From Leguminivora glycinivorella (taxonomy: Eukaryota > Arthropoda > Insecta > Lepidoptera > Tortricidae): a DNA stretch of 64,000 nt. The stretch spans positions 26,696,110-26,760,109 of the forward strand of contig NC_062974.1 of assembly GCF_023078275.1 (NCBI RefSeq), in the 5' to 3' direction. Shown here one piece after another: positions 22,721-33,316 of this stretch (within the stretch, counting starts at the first letter, position 1; each line of letters begins with the position of its first letter). Below the pieces are notes generated by a model, which had not been told where the DNA came from, made no database searches, and saw only the letters and a list, made by a program, of their open reading frames with translations. The position numbers and the translations under genes are program-made.

Positions 22721-22855
22721 GGTGTTATCTGAGATAAATTTCAACAATTATAAGTAGACACAAACATAACAACTTCACAGTTTCACATAAACTTAAGCAG
22801 TTCAATATTCAAAACAATATAACAATATAAAAAAAGAACAATCAATTTCCTCAAA

Positions 22856-23017
22856 TTAAAACACATTGTGAACTATATGACGGTGTCGATATTTATGACG
22901 TTTATCATGAAAGTCACTACTACCCTCACTACTACTAGATAAATGCTTTCGAGAATTACTTCTCCTTCGACTATAGCGCTCAGACGAACTTGAACGATCT
23001 CTACTTGTTTTCACGTA
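22856..23017 (-). CDS. Possible terminal exon of an Arg/Ser-rich protein (uncertain)
   Basis: A minus-strand frame of about 53 codons reads SRDRSSSSERYSRRRS, then SSSSEGSSDFHD, then KRHKYRHRH, and stops at 22856-22858. Dense Ser/Arg and His/Arg runs are typical of nuclear RNA-processing proteins. There is no start codon: an in-frame stop lies at 23018-23020, so if real this is a last exon with its acceptor somewhere near 23000-23015. No convincing polypyrimidine tract is seen, because the tandem array at 23018-23400 abuts the frame. No upstream exon was found. Low-complexity chance coding is a real alternative. Confidence 0.35.
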   Translation of the reverse strand, partial: YVKTSRDRSSSSERYSRRRSNSRKHLSSSSEGSSDFHDKRHKYRHRHIVHNVF

Positions 23018-23400
23018 TTATTATGGCCCACCCTGTATACGTGCGATAAAAAGAATTGTATTCAGTATAACCATTTGCACTGTGTAGGTCACCATGTATG
23101 AACGCATTATGGCCCACCCTGTATACGTGCGATAAAAAAAAATATTCGTATCAGGTATAAACATGGCACTAAGTGGGTCACCACGTGCAAACGCATCATG
23201 GCCCATCCTGTATATACATGATTAAAGAAAAACCTTATTTATTATAGTCATGGGAACTATATGGGTCACCATTTATAAATGAATTATGGCCCACCCTGTT
23301 TGTGTGATCAAAAAAAACCTTATTTATTATAGTCATGGGAACTATATGGGTCACCATGTATAAACGCATTATGACCCACCCCGTATATGTGTGATTAACA
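23018..23400. repeat. Tandem array, ~87-bp unit, about 4.5 copies
   Basis: The landmark ATGGCCCACCCTGTATACGT recurs at about 23022, 23108, 23198 and 23286, with a diverged copy near 23370 and GGGTCACCA between them. It is unrelated to the 57-bp array 300 bp away. Confidence 0.85.
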
Positions 23401-25287
23401 ATTTGTATCAGATTGTTTGGTTGTACTAAAATTTTATTTGACGGGTATAGATTTATTTTAAACTACTTGATGTTAAATCAATTTAACCCTTAGGTACCGC
23501 ATGCAATAGTTCGTTTATCATTATACATTTATATATATATATTTTTTAATGCAGTTTTGAGAATTTAATAATGTGTAATACCAACAATATGGGTCGACCC
23601 ATGGACCGTAGGAATGTGGACATCCAATTTAATAAAGATGGACGAAAACATTATGTATAAGTGAAATTGTTCTGTCTTTGTTTTATTAGAATCTTAATGT
23701 CAGAATGTAAAATATATTATTTTTTTTGTTATTGTTTTGAGTTGAGGATGATAAAACCCAATAAGCACTAGTTATTGAATGTAGTTAGTAGAATAAAATA
23801 AGTACTTGATCAGTTTAATCCACTAAAATATTCTGATGAATAATTCGTAAGTATAACTAGTCACTTTTATTTTAGTTCTATATAAACGTTAAATGTAAAA
23901 ATTCCTATATATAGAAATAAGTAAATAAATAAAAACTAAAACTAAAAGTCCCTGCGGTAAGGTGTCGCAGGCGCTGGCTACATTACCTCGCTGGACTGTC
24001 AAACTGATCCGTATATATTACATGATAATGTCATAAGCTTTTGGCAGAATCACTTAATTGAAACTGTGTGAAGCCACCATTAACAAAACCAAATCAATAA
24101 CCAACGAGTAAGCCACTTTCCCGCTATGCTACTGTTTGTAATGGATCGTCTTGCTATATTCCTTCATCTCAAATACTATTTAGGATTTGAAAAATTGTAC
24201 ACTAGCATCTTGACTTCTTGAGGTAGCAATTGCAAGCAAAATTTCATTAGCCCAAATTGGCCCGTTGAATAACCGGATTTCATAAGAACTTATTTATCAT
24301 TATTGTATTTTTAACCGAAATATATGCTAAAACCCTATAAATATGAGCTCTATATGCAGCTCTAAAGTTTTTGTAATGACAGTTAAGTAGATATTGTACG
24401 CTTGGCACATTGTGCAGGCTACTATGCAGATACAGTTTTTATTATCTATTACAACTCAGAGGACTTCATATTGTGATTTATTTACTCAATATAATTTCAT
24501 TTGAATTATTTAGAGCATTTTACATTCCTGTTGTGTTTTATTCATTGACAAATTGTATGGCTGTAATTACAATCATCCAACATTCATCAATGATATTATT
24601 AACCATTCTAAAGTAAATCAGTGAGTAAGAATATTACAATTATGGTTTAATAACAAATAAGCTTTGGTACGTAACACTGACTACAAGGCCGTAACTGAAA
24701 AGTAGGCTACTACCGAACAACAATATGAAAGGAAAGAACTCTTTGACAAAGCCGGTTATTACCAAGTGTGCTAATGAAAATAAAGTTAAATATAAATCAT
24801 TGCTAATAGTGACATGATTATTGTTGTATTCACCATGTTTCTCAACATAATGAATAGGTAGAGCACGCTCAGTTCGCTACACATATTATCGATATTCGTG
24901 GGTGACTTTTCTACGTAATTTAGTTACTATGCTACGAGAATATCTTAACCCGTAAACAATAACACAAGTTACTTGATCCACCTTATGTTGAATCGAGGCT
25001 CGAGTTTGTCCGAGCTAGTAGTAGAACATAACTATTTTCTTGCAAATAACCTCAAATATTACGACATTTTCTGTTTGCTTTCAGGGCACAAAACATGTTA
25101 TTTATGTTAATTGTTCAGTATATCAGTAACCCCCGATAACTACGATCGATAATTAAGTACGAAATCGTATGAGTGGCAAGCCGGCTCAGATTGAAAAGAA
25201 AAACAATTCTTACATACCAAGTTGTCCTTGATCCTTTACTTACAAAACACAATTCTGTGGGTTTGAGAACTTATGTCACTTCTGAAT
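23401..25287. other. No gene recognised
   Basis: About 1.9 kb of AT-rich sequence with short chance frames only; it ends at copy 2 of the 247-bp repeat. Confidence 0.45.
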
Positions 25288-25534
25288 TTTTACCAACATA
25301 GTAATTAAGATTCCAAAAGGGGTCCTTCGTGCTATTTATTATTATTTTACGAATCGTCACAGAAAACAAAGTTCACTTCTTTACGCCGAGAAAACTAACT
25401 GACAGCCCGCGCTCGCGCCGCCGGGGTTGCCAACATACAAAAAATATATCAATCTTTGGGTAAAATTATGAGATTTTTAACATTGTCTTAAAAATATTAT
25501 ATAAATAATTTGTGAAGTTATGAGATTCTTAACA
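25288..25534 (+). repeat. 247-bp direct repeat, copy 2
   Basis: Same orientation, length and apparently same sequence as 17574-17820. It is followed by ATTG (25535-25538), matching the bases before copy 1. No purine tract typical of an LTR element precedes it. Confidence 0.85.
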
Positions 25535-25660
25535 ATTGGAAGCTGGTTAGAGTTCCTCTGTAACTTGTCTTCCTTCTTACCTGGAATGGTTTCTCTACAG
25601 TATAGGTACTCGTATCTGAGATAAGTTACAAAGGTAAGAATAAAAACGCACGTGACCAGG

Positions 25661-25774
25661 GGCCCGTTTCTCGAAAGGTACAAGCCTTGTATTACAAGTG
25701 TGACATGACAACCCATACGATTTGACAGTTCGCGCACTTGTTATACAAGGCTTGTACCTTTCGAGAAACGGGCC
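25661..25774. mobile_element. Hairpin MITE, ends GGCCCGTTTCTCGAAAGG
   Basis: Inverted ends of about 31 bp, starting GGCCCGTTTCTCGAAAGGTA and continuing CAAGCCTTGTA, enclose a short centre. A related copy lies at 28989-29100. No convincing target duplication. Confidence 0.8.
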
Positions 25775-26377
25775 ATAGGTGTATCTAGGTAAATACTATA
25801 TTAACCATAATAAGTACTTAAATTAAAATTACTTAAAAAAATTACATTGGTTTGCCGGTACTTTTTACAGACAATATTTTCTTCTTTAGCACAGATAAGA
25901 TTTAGAATAGGTAAATTGTTATGTAGCTCTCAGTGTTTTTGGACCGATGCAACTTTCAAACTTATAAAAAAGTGCTTATGATCATCAGCCTATCAACTCC
26001 TTTAAATTCTTATGGCGCTGTAGGTGTCCGTGGGCATTTGTGATTGCTTACCAACAAACGACTCGTCTGCTCATTTGCCTCATATATTTAATAAACTAAC
26101 CTATATTACTCGCGGAAGTTACAATTTGGTTACCCGGTGACCTTATCACTCTTTTGTTTCACGTTGTTTACAATTAGGTCTGTTAACCCTTTTGCGAATT
26201 CAATAAAATCCACATATTATTCACATAATCGACTACTGACCAACTTTCCCGTTGTTTTTAATTTCACAATCTGATAGCATCTATAAAACAATGAACACAT
26301 TGTTCGGATGTATGGGTGCGTAGCGCTGGTCAGCGCAGCCACACCACTAACCTACTGAGAGAGCTATTTTATGGTAA
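25775..26377. other. No gene; reversed fragment of the CTGATGGTAAGC repeat
   Basis: AT-rich sequence. Around 25990-26095 the minus strand resembles the dispersed repeat at 7215-7345 (TGGGCATTTGTGATTGCTTA, then ACGACTCGTCTGCTC on the plus strand). Confidence 0.45.
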
Positions 26378-26530
26378 ATACAATACAATACAATACAATA
26401 CAATACAATACTCTTTATTGCACACCTTGATAAAATACAACAATACAAAACAAGGAAGCAACACAAACAAAGGTAAACAACAGGCGGTCTTATCGCTAAA
26501 GAGCGATTTCTTCCAGACAACCTTAAGTTA
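26378..26530 (-). repeat. Non-LTR/SINE 3' tail (minus strand)
   Basis: Reading the minus strand: ATCGCTCTTTAGCGATAAG, ACCGCCTGTTG, then GTGCAATAAAGAGTATTG and a (TATTG)n tail. The same 3' end occurs at 34560-34670, 41373-41525 and 45765-45935. The ATCGCT/AGCGAT pair forms a small hairpin that may be the recognition structure for reverse transcription. Confidence 0.75.
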
Positions 26531-26562
26531 AAACCTTAAGTTAACCTTAAGTTAACCTTAAG
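26520..26562. repeat. Short tandem palindrome AACCTTAAGTT
   Basis: About four copies of AACCTTAAGTT, itself palindromic around CTTAAG, in tandem. Confidence 0.7.
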
Positions 26563-26737
26563 TTTTAAATAATAGGTATTTAAAAATATTTTAAGCGGGT
26601 TACTCATGTATTAAAAAAAAAATATTTTTAAATATGTATGAGTCTCACGGGAGTTTTATAGTTAAAATAATAGGTATATTTGGATATACCGCTTTATCTA
26701 TTTATGTAGTCGCAGTATTTCCGGGAATATATACTCG

Positions 26738-26809
26738 GACAGATATACTGGTACGCAATTTTCTTGAAGGTTGCTTCAAGAAAATTGCGTACCTACGAGT
26801 ATATCTGTC
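26738..26809. repeat. Compact long-stem hairpin
   Basis: GACAGATATACT and GGTACGCAATTTTCTTGAAG pair with CTTCAAGAAAATTGCGTACC and AGTATATCTGTC. There is a four-base loop (GTTG) and one small bulge, giving a stem of about 31 bp. It could be a very small MITE or an RNA hairpin; nothing shows transcription. Confidence 0.7.
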
Positions 26810-27440
26810 TTAAATGCCGGCAACGCACGCACCATAAGGCGATTTTTTTGCTCGTGTGCCACCTATCTCATTAAAAAATGGCTTTGATTGGTCAATTAAG
26901 TCAAGGACTAGGCATTGTACTCCATCATCATCACTGGCCTTTGCGTCTATTGCAGACGATTTACGCAGTGCTGTAGACAACGGGTTTGGTGACTGATGGA
27001 GGCCGATTCAGAGTTTACTTACCCAAACGGTAATATCTCGAAAGTGCTATCACATCGACATGTCCAGCTGCAAAAGCGCATGGCGATTTTTATCAATGAA
27101 TTTATTCATAATTTATCCTTGCAATTTTGCAGCCCACTGTACACTAGTGAATAGAAATATACGCTGCTGCTATTCAAAGTGACTCATCTGTAGAAACAAA
27201 GCTGTGGCACTAATTAAATGTAGTATTTGAGAGCAAATCATGCTCTGATTCGCAACGGGCACCGTACGGCGCCCGCGCAGGTGGCTTGCTACTCGTACTT
27301 GCTACTTCATTATGAAATCTTATTGAGTAGCAGAAGAACTAATCCAACTATGGATGGATTTATCATGGGTTTTCTCGAAGGTGGTTCAGGAAACTGGATT
27401 TCGATCATCAAAAAAGATCTACTGACGCAAGGCTTCGCCG
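26810..27440. other. No gene recognised
   Basis: AT-rich; scraps of CTGATGGTAAGC-type and non-LTR sequence only. Confidence 0.4.
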
Positions 27441-27530
27441 GAGATGACAAAAGACCGCCAGAAATGGCGCAAGAGTGATAGATGTGCCGACCCCAAGTAA
27501 AGGGGATAAGGCAAGGATAATGATGACGTG
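27441..27530 (+). repeat. RTE-like LINE 3' scrap
   Basis: GCCGACCCCAAGTAAAGGGGATAAGGCAAGG-type ending (given here only in part: GCCGACCCCAAGT, then GGGATAAGGCAAGG) matches the LINE tails at 56010-56262 and 61780-61862. Coding sense is lost. Confidence 0.5.
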
Positions 27531-27830
27531 GTCCAGAGACATGAGTAAGCTCTGCATGTACGAGTACATCATGTAGAAGTCAGATCAATGTATGTGAACT
27601 TTTTTATTTGGGTAAATAAAGGTTTTATATGATTTTATTTTTATTTTTATGAATAGGTAGACGTTTGACCACGATCACACCTGATGGTAAGTGATGATAA
27701 TGACTTCACGCCTTTGATAATGACTGGTGCGACACGTCACACGAGTCATGACCGGAATACGTGGAAAGAGAGGAGGGAAACCTTTGTCTTAGCAGTCGGA
27801 CATTCTAGGCTCAATCAATACAATATAAAA

Positions 27831-28321
27831 AAACCGGCCGAGAGCGTGTGGGGCCACACTCAGTGTATGGTTCCGTAGTTTCCCGTATTTTTTTTTAAAC
27901 TGTTCAACCTATCAAGATCAAAATAATTTTCCTAGTAAGTTTTTATAAAGTTCTACTTTTGTGATTTTTTCATATTTTTTAAACATAATATATGGTTCAA
28001 AAGTTAGAGGGGGGAAGACACATTTTTTTACTTTAGGAGCGATTATTTCCGAAAATATTAATCTTATCAAAAAACGATTTTAGTAAACCCGTATTCATTT
28101 TTAAATACTTATCCAACAATGTATCACACGTCGGGGTACTCAGGGTTGGAATGAAAAATCAGTCCCCTCTTTACATGTGGAGGGGTACCCCAACCCCAAC
28201 TTTGTGGGCGTGATTGATATACATACCTAATTTCGTGATTGGTACCTAATTTCAGCTTTCCAGTGCTAACGGACAGACATGGCGAAACTATAAGGGTTCC
28301 TAGTTGACTACGGAACCCTAA
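27831..28321. repeat. Dispersed repeat bounded by AACCGGCC and GACTACGGAACCCTA
   Basis: Starts AAACCGGCCGAGAGCGTG and ends GTTGACTACGGAACCCTA. The start region holds GGTTCCGTAGTT, the inverted match of the end. Related copies and pieces form the cluster at 43446-44520. The class is not established. Confidence 0.7.
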
Positions 28322-28988
28322 TAAATGCTTGAAATAATTTTCAACTCTCCTGTTCAGCCTGTAATTTCAACCTCCGTCAACATCAATATCATCATAAGTC
28401 AGAGTTTCATTTGAAAATGTAGTGTATCTTAATAATTTATAGATATGACATGCTCTGATTAGCCCAACGCTAGCTGCTCTGGTATATGGCATACCACCGT
28501 AGCCCACATTGTACAGTAAGCAAGTACAGGTGGCTCGCCGGCCTTGCTAAGTCGACTTTGTTATGAAATTGAACGTCGAGACCACAGAACTTAATTTAGA
28601 TAGAAGAAACAAATTCATATATTTGTATAGGGGCCGAGCGTGTCAAATTTTGTACTGAAGTTGATTCTTGCCTGTAATTTTAAATATGTCTCAGGCTCTT
28701 GATTGTTCATAATTTTTGTGTTGTTGCAATTGAATATCACGTAACGAGGCATTTTTTATGTTTTGGTTGACTTCAACTTACAAAAATTGACGCCCGAAAG
28801 CTGCAAGCTGCGAGTAAAGACGGACAACTCAGTGGATTTCACTGAGTTCATTTGACACGCTAAGTAGATACGTTTGCTTGATCTATGGTATATATGACAT
28901 CTGTGGTCGAGACAAATTTAATGTTACCTTAGGGCTGGTCGTTGCTAGTTTGTAATCTTTTTGGTTTTACCCGTAGATTTCAACCTGT
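28322..28988. other. No gene; possible degraded hairpin element
   Basis: GAGCGTGTCAAATTTTGTAC near 28640 and TTCATTTGACACGCTAAG near 28850 are a weak inverted pair that may mark a decayed MITE. Otherwise nothing. Confidence 0.35.
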
Positions 28989-29100
28989 GGCCCGTTTCTC
29001 GAAAGGTGCGAACGGTACAAGTGCGCGAACTATCAAATCCTATGAGTTGTCATGGAAACACACTTGTAATACAAGGCTTGTATCTTCCGAGAAACGGGCC
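28989..29100. mobile_element. Hairpin MITE, ends GGCCCGTTTCTCGAAAGG (second copy)
   Basis: Left end GGCCCGTTTCTCGAAAGG, right end CCGAGAAACGGGCC; diverged relative of 25661-25774. Confidence 0.8.
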
Positions 29101-29251
29101 ACTGTTGGCTGATAGTCCCATCTTGGGGAGCCATGTCAGGAATTTTTGATGATGGTAATCGAATGGTTTAACCTCATATGGCTTTTCCAATCCGTAATTG
29201 GTACCAACTGGCAATTTAAAGTAGGTATTTTATCGATTTCAGACGTTTCTG

Positions 29252-29392
29252 TAGGCCTGGCACATGATTGCCGCGAGAGTATGTCGCCGCGAGATAGATG
29301 ACACTTCTTCTTCCAACTGTATTAATGACATAAGGACGGATAGCCTATCTCGCGTCGACATACTCTCGCGGCAATCGTGCGCTAACCCTGCT
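29252..29392. mobile_element. Hairpin MITE, GCCGCGAGAGTATGTCG family
   Basis: Inverted arms carry GCCGCGAGAGTATGTCG, GCGAGATAG and a degraded GGCCTGGCACATGAT end. The cleaner copy at 46409-46545 defines the family; a scrap lies at 62125-62185. Confidence 0.75.
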
Positions 29393-30304
29393 GATAGTTA
29401 AGAGTTTTAAATTTATCAGAGTACCTACTATTACAATTTGATCTATCAATTTTGAAATAAAACAAGTTTGAACAAATTTCAGTCACTACTTTTTAAATGG
29501 TGTCTTTAGAAGGCAGATACAGATACCTAGTACCCACCTAAAAATATTTTGCATTCCCAAGAATAAACGGGATAAGTAGTATGAGTACATACTTGAATAT
29601 ATTAAACTGCCTTTGTTTTGAAGCCGTAATGAATTCCGACATTTTAATGTCGATACTGATTTAATTGTTATGCTAATATCGTAATTGCAATGTGGGAATA
29701 CTTGTTATAACTGAATGGAGTTGTTCGACCTTGGGGGCTTATGGTAACGGGCCATTTTGTAATTTTGCAATAATACCAGCGATTGTTCTTAAAGTTGGTA
29801 TTCGTTTTTAAGGTTCCGTAGCCAAAATGGCGAAAACAAAACCATTTTAGCTTCGTCTGTCTGTTTGTATGGTACAGTCAATTATCAGACCATATATAAA
29901 TAAATACTCAGTACTTTTAGGTATTTAAAAAATCGTAAACAATTAATTTGTACGTTTTGGGGAAGTTACATTTGTTAATTAACCAACCAAATACAAAACC
30001 AAGCGCATCTGTCACCAAGTGACCTATTTTCAACTTCCTTACCTTGGTCGTGTCCTTTCATTGACATGGTTTAAGGAACCATGCAAAGGTAGATTTTGTT
30101 TTAAATTTATTTAAATATTTAAAGACGGACTAGCACAGTTATGCAGGTTTTTTAAACAGGTGAATTGTGAATGAATGCTACAAAAAAAATATGAAAATGT
30201 GAATGTACGTATAGTGCGTAAGCAGCGTGAGTTTGCAAAATAGTCTTCGAATTGAAGAGACAATTCGTCAGAATCGGAATCCATTTACGATTACGTATTA
30301 CTTA
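29393..30304. other. No gene recognised
   Basis: AT-rich; GGTTCCGTAGCCAAAATGGC near 29812 looks like the start of another dispersed repeat but cannot be delimited. Confidence 0.4.
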
Positions 30305-30474
30305 CTAGATTTTACCCGCAGCTTCACTCGCGTTAGAAAGAGACAAAAAGTAGCCTATGTCACTCCCCATCCCTTCAACTATCTCCACTTAAAAAATCAC
30401 GTCAATTCGTCGCTCCGTGTTGCCGTGAAAGACGGACAAACAAACAGACACACATTCCCGTTTATAATATTATC
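30305..30474 (-). mobile_element. Short Helitron-like element (minus strand)
   Basis: Reversed relative of 36266-36443. The 3' end CTAG (30305-30308 on the plus strand) is next to the hairpin region with GCGAGTGAAGC; the 5' end with TAATATTATAAACGGGAA is slightly eroded. Confidence 0.7.
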
Positions 30475-30631
30475 CAAATCACCCAAAAAACCGAAGACCT
30501 TTTGGAAATCTCACGGATTGTATGATTTAAAATAGAGATCTAGATCATAAACATGATCAGATAATATTTTACAGTCGGTAAATTTCTAACCATGTAAGTA
30601 CGACTAGATAAAAAGTTTTACGGTAGCTTAA

Positions 30632-31134
30632 GACGATACGGTAGGGGTCAATTCTCCATACAAACGCTCTCGACTATTTCCTCCCTGGTTTTTGAAGATA
30701 GAGCAATGATTTTTTCAACACAGATTGTTATTATTTTTATCTGTGTCGGACCGTTTTGAGTTTTTTGATATTCTGCTTTTTAAAGAGTCAATCAAAAATT
30801 TCCAAAAACGGCCTTTTTCATTGTGGCGCAAAAAAGGTGTGATACTCAAGATTGGTAAAAATTACCAAAAAAAGCTAAATGGTCCGACATAGATTATTTC
30901 ATTGTTATTCAGATTCTCAAATTTCGTTCCGATTGATTAAGTTTTGAAGGAGGAAAGAGTCGAGAGCGGAACCTCGATTTTAAAGATTTTTTTTAAATAT
31001 CTTTTTACTGAGTTGTTCTTAATGGACAATTTTTTTCGATAAATCTAGTTAATAACACTTGTATATTTAACTAAAATTTCCAAGTTGAAAGGAGTCCCTC
31101 CTTTCCATTTTAGCATTCTTGCTACCGTATCCTC
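30632..31134. mobile_element. TTAA-flanked piggyBac-type MITE
   Basis: TTAA (30628-30631), then GACGATACGGTAG; the right end is CTACCGTATCCTC, then TTAA (31135-31138). TTAA duplication is the hallmark of piggyBac. Internal inverted repeats include CTCTCGACTATTTCCTCC against GGAGGAAAGAGTCGAGAG. A diverged copy is at 6628-7135. No reading frame. Confidence 0.78.
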
Positions 31135-31489
31135 TTAAACTTCCTACAATAGCCATCCCATCGCCATCTAAAGTGCAAACAATTATGACTTGTCTAAACC
31201 TACCGCCATTACTCCTATCTGCCATCCACCTAGCGTAGCGTCAAGAGTCAAGAGTAATCGCGCGCTCTCCCATGATCGAGGATCGCATGAGATTTCACAC
31301 GCTTATAAAACAACTCGTCCCCTGCCTGCTAAACGACCACACCTCAAAATTTTTCATTTCTGTGATTTTGCAGATTTGGGTTCAGAATCATTCAAATTAC
31401 GGCCTTAACTCGGAAAAATAAAAAGTAACCTTTTTAAAAAATGCATTATATATAATATATCCGTTATTGCCGTTATTGGCAATATTTTG

Positions 31490-32365
31490 TTCATAACATT
31501 AGTGAATGATCTATCTGCATGCACATCCTATGGTCAACTGATAGCATATGCGGATGATAGCGCTTTTGTTGTTTCTGGGGCAAATTTCACGGAACTTCAG
31601 TGCAAAGTGAATGCCTTACTTATGGATGTAAGGAATTGGTTTACGGTTAACGGAATGCAACTTAATTTGGATAAGACGAACGTTCTTCAAATCAACCTTA
31701 GGGGTATTCCACTACAAACACTTAAAATTGAATTGGATAATATCACCGTTCCTAGAGTCGAGAAGGCAAAATACCTGGGTTTCATTTTGGACTCTGGCTT
31801 AAAGTGGAATGACCATATTGATGAACTGTGCAAAAGATTAGGTAAAGCTTGTTTCGCCATCTCACGCCTAACAAAAATGCTCGACAACGATTGCGTAAGA
31901 AATGCTTATTTTGCTTATTTTCATTCAATCATCACTTATGGAATTGACATGTGGGGACAGGCGGCTGATAGGCAAAGGGTATTTATTCTCCAAAAAAGAG
32001 TGATTAGAATAATGGCTAGGGTGCCCTGGGATACGCCTGCCCGTGATATTTTCCGGTCTCTAAGGATAATAACCTTTCCAGGTCTCTATATATTTGAGGT
32101 AGCAAAAGTGGTGCGTAGGAACCTCGAAGAATTCAGAATGCGTGGTCCAAACTATCGTCATGGCTATAACATTCTGCCGAATAGACACAGACTGAAAAAA
32201 TCAGAGCAGTGTGTGTGGTACACAGGTCCCAAAATTTACAACAAGTTACCCAATGACTTAAAAGTAGTTGAAATGTCTGACACCATGTTTACAACCAAAC
32301 TCAAGAAATACCTAATAGAGAAAGCTTTCTACTCGGTAGATGAATTCCTAAACCCAAATGACTAG
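31490..32365 (+). pseudogene. Non-LTR retrotransposon reverse transcriptase, 5'-truncated
   Basis: An open frame of about 290 residues starts inside a reverse transcriptase. YADD (residues 21-24) is the catalytic motif, GFILDSGLKWNDHI (about 98-111) belongs to the thumb-side region, and the rest is the C-terminal extension found in CR1/Jockey-type LINEs, ending in a normal stop. The endonuclease and first half of the RT are missing. The 3' untranslated region runs to a (GATT)n tail at about 33116-33136, but is interrupted by another LINE piece at 32575-33012. The long intact frame suggests a fairly young insertion. The clade call is tentative. Confidence 0.88.
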
Positions 32366-32574
32366 TAGCTATGTATATTCCAATTGCCTATGACATTCAA
32401 TATTGCTAAAACTTATATTTTATAATTTAATTGCACAATTATATGATTTGCAAGAATCTAATTCGACAGTATCTCCCTATAATGTACCTATCTAATGTTA
32501 TTATTAAGTGAATAATTGATGATTATTGTAGTTACTATTCTCCTTTATTGATTTCCTTTATTTATTTTTCTTCT

Positions 32575-33012
32575 TAGGTTAAGCTTTTTATAATATGAAT
32601 ATAAAAGTAAAATACAAAAACACATACAAAACAATATAAAAAACATATAAACATATTATAAAAAACCTAACCTAGGGTGCCGCCAGCAGCGGGGCAGGGC
32701 CCAAGCTGCCGGTGGTTAGGGCTGCAGAGAGAGGAACCGTCGGACTATCCGCGCCGTGTCCAAGATCACCGCCTTCTGCATCTGGCCCTTGATCCAGCCA
32801 CCTAGCGAGAGTCTCTTAAGATGTTGATCGAGACTCTTCGCTATGAGACCGTTCGCTGAAACGACTATCGGAACAATGATCGTTGAATCAACATCCCACA
32901 TGGCGGTTATCTCGTGAGCCAAGTCTAGGTACTTACTGGACTTGTCCTTCTCGGCTTTCACGAGATTCTCATCATGGGGGATGGTGATGTCAACGAGCAC
33001 GGCCCGGCGTTG
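32575..33012 (-). pseudogene. Second non-LTR fragment nested in the first one's 3' UTR
   Basis: A minus frame (32716-33000, 94 residues) reads MLVDITIPHDENLVKAEKDK, then VVSANGLIAKSL and MQKAVILDTARIVRRFL. This is the C-terminal tail commonly seen after the RT domain of a class of arthropod LINEs. Its 3' UTR points left (to about 32575). TTCCTTTATTTATTTTT at the left and TTCCTTATTATTATTT at the right may be a diverged target duplication. The rest of the element is absent through 5' truncation. Confidence 0.7.
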
Positions 33013-33115
33013 CGTTCCTTATTATTATTTATGTTGGTCTTGTTTACTATGTACCTATGTTAAATTAAGTAAGCAGAAAATGTTAAAATGACGTGTAACT
33101 CCTGTTATCAATAAA

Positions 33116-33316
33116 TGATTGATTGATTGATTGATATATATTCACAAAAAATTACAACTTTTAAGTACCTTTTAAGTTTTTTTTTTGTAGTAACTTTTTT
33201 TTAACTTTTTTTTTATTAAGGGATAAGTCCGCCTACATTGTATATTACTGACTCTGTAACTGTGTCTCTTTTGTTTCCTCTATGTACAATAAAGCTTATA
33301 CATACATACATACATA
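33116..33316 (+). repeat. (GATT)n LINE tail and (CATA)n run
   Basis: TAAATGATTGATTGATTGAT ends the LINE begun at 31490. About 160 bp on, AATAAAGCTTATACATACAT starts a (CATA)n run (33298-33316), the tail of a further unidentified retroelement. Confidence 0.65.

Noticed and set aside
22352..22747. Overlapping frames on both strands with repeated SQTFHHNAGRGRSPCVAN-like peptides
   Set aside because: Satellite artefact of a 57-bp unit.
17574..25534. Firm call as an LTR retrotransposon
   Set aside because: No gag, protease, RT or integrase remnants, no primer-binding site and no TG...CA ends on the repeats; kept only as a finding.
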